A DNA stretch of 64,000 bases. It comes from Alisma plantago-aquatica (taxonomy: Eukaryota; Streptophyta; Magnoliopsida; Alismatales; Alismataceae). Every line of letters starts with the position of its first letter. Within the stretch, counting starts at the first letter, position 1. Location of the stretch: NCBI GenBank assembly GCA_963693085.1, contig OY856410.1:890829835-890893834 (forward strand). Direction: 5' to 3'. The notes beneath the pieces were generated by a model that ran no database searches, was not told the origin of the DNA, and was given only the letters and a program-made list of their open reading frames with translations. Below are positions 59,150-64,000 of this stretch, piece by piece. Made by a program: the position numbers and the translations under genes.

Positions 59150-59640
59150 TGACAAACAATATCACCATGTTCTTGTGAAATGTATATTTAGATATTTTGA
59201 CTCGACTGTTGACTTTGATATGTGGTATCCTCACTCAAAATATATTAGTGTTTGATCATTTTCTGATGTTTACTATGATGTTTGTAAGTTTGACAGAAAA
59301 GATGCCGATGTTAATGTGTTTTGTATTTAAGTGTCATATTCTTGCTTCAATTAGAAATAACTCAATGTATACTTGATAGTAATAATTGCACCTAACTCTT
59401 ATGGGATAACATATGCTTAAGTATTGTGAATTTTTTTAACAAACATACCATTTGTGTGACAATACTAGTGAGATAATTTTAGCATGCAATTGTATGTTAC
59501 ATAGTATAGCTAAAAGCATTAAGGTTAGGCATCAATTAATTTATTATCATATTGATTCCAATGATATATTATTTGAGAATATAGATATCAAAACAAAGCT
59601 TTTTGATATATTCAATATTATATAAGAATATGTTTTATCA
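59150..59640 (+). pseudogene. Element E RNase H
   Basis: Copia RNase H traces: VKCIFRYFDSTVDFDMWYP, then FVCDNTSEIILACN and SIKVRHQLIYYHI, ending with DIKTKLFDIF, the counterpart of the usual ADIFTKPL region. Interrupted by stops. Plus strand, same lineage wording as element C. Confidence 0.75.
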
Positions 59641-62399
59641 TATTAGAGATGTTGTTAGTATATTACCACCCTAAATAAATCAAGATCAATAAACTTGGGT
59701 TTGCCTTAATGTCTACTTTCTTGTTAATCAATTTGTAACATGCTATTGATCAATATGTGTTAAGTTGTTCTGCATCAATTTATGTTTTATTAAATAGTTA
59801 TCCCATCTCATTAATTTAAAATATTTCTCATGGATCCATAATTTTTAGTCAACACCTTTTCTTTTTTTCAGTTTGAATCTTTACGTGTTGATAGAATTTT
59901 TTTCCTGATTATATTGTGACCAAATTTTTATAGTTCAAAACTATATCTATTAGTTTCATCATCAATAAGAACTTAGCCCTTCTTGTCCAAAATATTAACC
60001 ATACCTTCTCAATTCAGTCATGCAAATATGTGATAAATTTGTTGACTATTACATAGTTGTTACCTGCACAGACTATAAATACCCTCTAAACCCTTCATCT
60101 CCTCTCCCACCATCTTTCTCATACAAACGTTGTGGCTCTTCATACTCAAAATCCTTTCCAAAAAAGGTCCCCTTTCCTTTTCCCAATTTCTTCTCTAGTC
60201 AGTCTTCTTATGCATTATGAAGATGATGTTCACTACAAAAGGGAACTCTTTCTGGATAACTAATTGAAGATCATGTCTTACATTTCTAAGGTCACGTTCT
60301 ATAAAAAACTCATGATATTACCATCCTCAACGAATTATTAAACAAAAATTGATGAGATTAGTGAATTAGCACCATTGGATAATCAAGCTATTTTTCATGT
60401 TTGAATACTAAGGTCTTCATTGCATCACACATCAATGCCATAATTACTACCCTAATGTTGTTTATGAGATTATGCTAACCTCAAAAACTTGAATGAAGGA
60501 TATTATGAATATGTTAGAGTTAGTTGTATGATATATGGATAAGAATAAAAAAATGATGAATTACTTTGACAAAAAAGGAAGAATTGGGTTTCAATGACTA
60601 TCTCGATATAATTGATGAGTCCTCTAGAGACATTAAAAAGGACATCATACATTCTTTAGAAAAGGAATCATGATTTCTAGGTAGTGGATTGACTCTAATA
60701 TAGTACAAGAAGGAAGTGAGAGATGCACAAAAATGGTACTATGTATGAATTTGAGAGCAATCCCTTTACTATGGATCTTTCCCTCTTTTTAAGTTAAAAC
60801 ATTTACCCTATGGACATCCATTTTGAACTGAATGACCTCACTATTTAGATAGTGTTCTTTTTCATCAATAAGTTCCTTATTAGTTGGTTTCACTCATCAT
60901 GATCCATATAACATCTTCCATGAGCCATCGTCCTTCGTAACTTGAATATATAATTAGTTTTAGTATCAAGTGTTATTCCCTGACCTTTGTTGCACTAAAA
61001 TATGATACATGCCACAAACGTCGATGAATTTATTCAAAGAATTTGGACAAGATGGGGATTTCCTTAACTAATAAAAAATGACTACTATGGACATCAACCT
61101 AAGTCACATTCTCCTTCTACCTTTCATGTTCATGATCAATTGCCTCATTTCCTCCTAAAATTGACAACATGGACATTGATTATATTTCTTCTGATAATCT
61201 TTTAGACACATTATAGAACTAAATCTTATTACACAAGATACCACCTAAGTTTCTCTTTGTGATGAATTTGATACTTTTGTTCATGTTAATGGTTTTTCTT
61301 GACCTACAACTGAAGATGGTGTGGTTGATACAAGTAAACATGGTGCAAAGATTGCTCCTTGTAATTATACAATACAATCTCATTAGTCATTCCCACCAAT
61401 TCCTCTTCTAAGGACTCATATACAAGTAAAATTCCATTGTTTATATTATCACATAGAACTCATAAACTGCCACACATACTACATTGAACTCCATTGTTTA
61501 TCATATCACTAAGAACTCATAAACCGCCACACATACTACATTGAATGGATGCACAAGTATTTTGCACACTTTGTTGTATGCATGAATAAATTTAATCATG
61601 ATCTTCTAGAATACATCTATTATATTAAATAGTAACATGGTGATATAAACCAAGGGAATTATGGTTACATGTGGCACCCATACTTGATATAGTCAACTTT
61701 TAGGGTTTTGTAATCTTTTTTTAATCTAGGTAGTTGAATAATGAATCATGAAATAAAAAACCTAGAGTTTTCATTGAGATAAGATTATGAGTAAATTCCT
61801 CATTCAATGAAAATCTAGAGGTATATTGTATCCTAATTATGGAATTATGAACTTCATTGTCAGTGTACCCACAGAGAGACAAACTATGAATATTTGGAAC
61901 ATAATTGTGTTGCCATCATATAATTTTTAGTTTCTAATGAGTACTAAAAATAGATGAAGAGAATTTTTAGAAATATTTGGAAAATCATTTATATTATGTG
62001 TGTTGAAATGAGAGTACCTGAGGAATAAACCTAAGTGGTCAAATAGTAGCTTTACGTCTATTTTATCAGGTTCTGGATGTAGCATCTATAAAATTGTGGT
62101 CAAATTCCAAATGAATTGGAGATTGAAATTTGGGAACCGTCAACTTTAGAAGGTCATGAGAAAAGTACAAATCATATTGCAATTTATTTGGTGTTTATTA
62201 AAAAGGGAGTTATTTGGAACATCAGATGTCAATCTAATGGATGGACCAAGTGGACATGGCATAGACAATGTAGTTTCATGAGTAACATCGTCATCCCTAA
62301 CTAGTTGACCCATGATCTAACAACCTAGATGTTGTATTCAATATCTATATTGGGTATACTAGTACACAGGTGACATGGAACCTCTATTAAAATGACATA
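59641..62399. other. Mostly unassigned; possible envelope-like ORF relic
   Basis: A TATA-like TATAAATA lies at 60075-60082. From about 60020 to 60720 broken plus-strand frames include NYYPNVVYE and LKNLNEGYYEYVRV. These recall the extra ORF (plant transposon protein/envelope-like) downstream of pol in some SIRE and Tat elements. The match is weak and rests on a few residues. A 57-bp duplication follows at 61434-61546. Nothing else is recognised. Confidence 0.3.
61434..61546 (+). repeat. 57-bp tandem duplication
   Basis: Two adjacent copies, each starting CCATTGTTTAT and ending ACATACTACATTGAA, differ at about four positions. Confidence 0.85.
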
Positions 62400-62930
62400 C
62401 AATGTTGGTTTCAAGGAGAATCTTGTGTGGAAAATGCTACTCATCAAAGTCTATGATGTCGGTTAGTGGAGGAAGGAAAAACTAATGTCTAGGATAACAA
62501 TGACGGATATAAAAGTTGATGCCTAGGATAATTTTTTTGACACAAACAATTTTCCTAAACAATAACTTTTCTCTGAGTAGGGGTGATTTTACATTAATTT
62601 ATGTTCCATTACCAACGTGGTAAATATATTGCAGCTTCAATTTCTTTGAAAACCTGATGTAGTATGCTTTAAATGCTAGATTGTTGAAATTGAACATTAT
62701 CATTGGTTTTAGGAAGAAACTGATGTCACACATTTTCAAGGTTAGTATCCATCTCTAAATAATCACGTAATAGAATGGATTATCAATTAAAAATTATTTA
62801 ATAAGATTGTTCTATGATGGATTTTTTGTTACAAAACCGATGTCGTGATATTTTGATGTCAGTTTTTGACAAATAATTGACGTCAAAATATGTATACTTT
62901 CTTTATAGATGGTCTATAGACCTACTATCT
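62400..62930 (+). repeat. CACTA-like subterminal repeat patch
   Basis: Repeated units include ATGATGTCGGTTAG, GAAACTGATGTCAC, AAAACCGATGTCGTGAT, TTTTGATGTCAGTTTTTGAC and AATTGACGTCAAAA in both orientations. Closest in style to 11330-12290. No CACTA terminus was found. Confidence 0.45.
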
Positions 62931-63663
62931 GGCTGTTCAGAAGAATGCAAAACCTACAACTCTAATGAACAATAGGTTTTATCATGAGTTCATCGTAACA
63001 ACAGGCATTTGAACCTGTAAAACCTACAATAAAAAATACACATATTCAGATTCACAAAAGCATTCACATCATAAATTTACCCACTAAATTCATATATGTA
63101 TCTTCAAATAAACTTATTTTTGCACTCAAATTCACAACTCATATCCACATCCACATTCACATTCACAACTTCAACTACCCAATTGAGTCAGAATCCAATC
63201 TCACTTGCATTCATTATGATCTAAATTAAAATACAAAGTTTGACTTATGAATCCACATATATAATCCTAACAATAATCAAATTCAAAGTTTCATACATAA
63301 TCAATCCCAATAGGATTCAAAATCAACATAAGCTATGAAGCTCTGAGCCCATGAATCATGTAACATATCTAGAGTGTCATGTGTATAAGGATTTTGGGTG
63401 TTAAATACCTACAAAAAGAATGATATAAATCATATGATAAAATTATGTATAAAAATTTATATTTCAAAATATGTTATACACTTGTGATCAAAGTCAATTA
63501 TACCTTTTTATATTATGGATATCATGTGATTCTTCTCTGACAATAAAATCTATATACTTCAATACATAATATACACACGCCTAGTCATTATCTTGTGTAG
63601 GACACTACAAACTCATAGTTAGTGAGACATTAATAAATAAAAAATAATTAAAGTTGGAATTAG
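62931..63663. other. Unassigned AT-rich sequence
   Basis: No domain, repeat pair or RNA gene recognised. It is simple sequence rich in ATTCACA words at 63050-63180. Confidence 0.4.
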
Positions 63664-63723
63664 TGTAATGTCCCAAGATTTGAGGCCTTAGATAAAATGA
63701 TGTTAAAAGAAAAGATTACACTA

Positions 63724-63857
63724 TCCATATCAGCAAGGTGCATCTCCTTTTTTGGGAGCTCATCACTCAGAAGTCCAAACTTAAGCGTGCTTAGTTTGGA
63801 ATAATACTAGGATAGGTGACCAGTTGGGAAGTTAATCCAAGCTTGTGTGTAAGTGGG
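63724..63857 (+). repeat. 5S rRNA-derived segment in Cassandra LTR
   Basis: Resembles plant 5S rRNA from the CCATATCAGCA region on, including CTTAAGCGTGCTTAG (A box region, 63780-63794), AATACTAGGATAGGTGACC (C box region) and TGGGAAGTTAA. It is diverged from a functional 5S gene and its ends are not conserved, so it is a domesticated promoter-like segment and not an rRNA gene. Confidence 0.88.
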
Positions 63858-63932
63858 GACAACATATACAATTAAGGTTAGTAGTAGTATATAGGTCTTG
63901 TCACCATTCTTGAAACTATAATCTGTAACAAA

Positions 63933-63944
63933 TGGTATCAAAGT
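63933..63944 (+). promoter_or_regulatory. Primer binding site of Cassandra (tRNA-Met)
   Basis: TGGTATCAAAGT, two bases after the LTR, differs from the canonical TGGTATCAGAGC at three positions. Confidence 0.85.
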
Positions 63945-64000
63945 TGTAACCCCTCTAGTAAGTGGGTCCCACATGGGAATGTGGAATGTCAATCTTGAGT

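Larger units (their letters stand above)
63664..64000 (+). mobile_element. Cassandra-type TRIM, 5' end (cut by window edge)
   Basis: The LTR runs 63664-63930 (267 bp), starts TGTAATGTCCC and ends CTGTAACA. It carries a 5S rRNA-derived segment and is followed after two bases by a methionine tRNA primer site. That combination is the signature of Cassandra, a non-coding terminal-repeat retrotransposon in miniature of plants. The internal domain and 3' LTR would lie right of the window. It encodes no protein and depends on other elements' enzymes. Confidence 0.9.

Noticed and set aside
63724..63857. Functional 5S rRNA gene
   Set aside because: Diverged from plant 5S and enclosed in an LTR followed by a primer binding site.

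Overview
This is an AT-rich stretch of a plant nuclear genome, almost certainly from a flowering plant, built nearly entirely of transposable elements. I found no intact host gene. The plant assignment rests on a Cassandra-type LTR carrying a 5S rRNA-derived segment, several Ty1/copia lineages, a Del/Tekay-like Ty3/gypsy element with a very long LTR, a TNP2-type CACTA transposase, a tRNA-derived SINE and a LINE with an RNase H tail. The species cannot be named from the sequence.

Layout, left to right. 1-1137: end of a copia-type LTR with a TATA box and a hairpin array. 1138-3235: 3' part of a LINE ORF2 on the minus strand. 3236-6560: decayed copia element, minus strand. 7960-10060: decayed CACTA transposase, minus strand, with CACTA-like subterminal repeats at 11330-12290. 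13860-16300: decayed Tork/Angela-like copia, plus strand.

17671-41435 is a three-level nest. A ~2.0 kb LTR (family A) was split by a Del-like gypsy element (B, minus strand, TAAAT target duplication) with ~4 kb LTRs. B's right-hand (5') LTR was then hit twice: by a young SIRE-like copia element (C, 27789-36029) and by another family A element that survives as a solo LTR (38637-40664, ACCAT duplication).

41436-44440 is mostly unassigned. 44440-53344 is an old SIRE-like element (D) interrupted by a 2.9 kb short-LTR element (46084-49004, CTCTA duplication), a MITE-like insertion framed by microsatellites (49534-50028) and a SINE with a 17-bp target duplication (52609-52842). A polypurine tract and LTR start at 53334-53345 precede another SIRE-like remnant (E; pol at 54860-57900, RNase H at 59150-59640). 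The end of the window has a possible envelope-like ORF relic, another CACTA-like repeat patch and the 5' LTR plus primer binding site of a Cassandra element cut by the window edge.

The least ordinary signal is a set of short GC-rich palindromes: 23-26 bp hairpins built on TCGGTCGA/TCGACCGA, four in each LTR of element C and five between its gag and pol. A six-copy array of the palindromic octamer TCGGCCGA lies in the unrelated LTR at the left edge, and GGTCGAGAC-like words are frequent in the LTRs of B. Every coding region found is broken by stops, frameshifts or deletions, so nothing here looks autonomous. Element C is the youngest, with about 98% identical LTRs.
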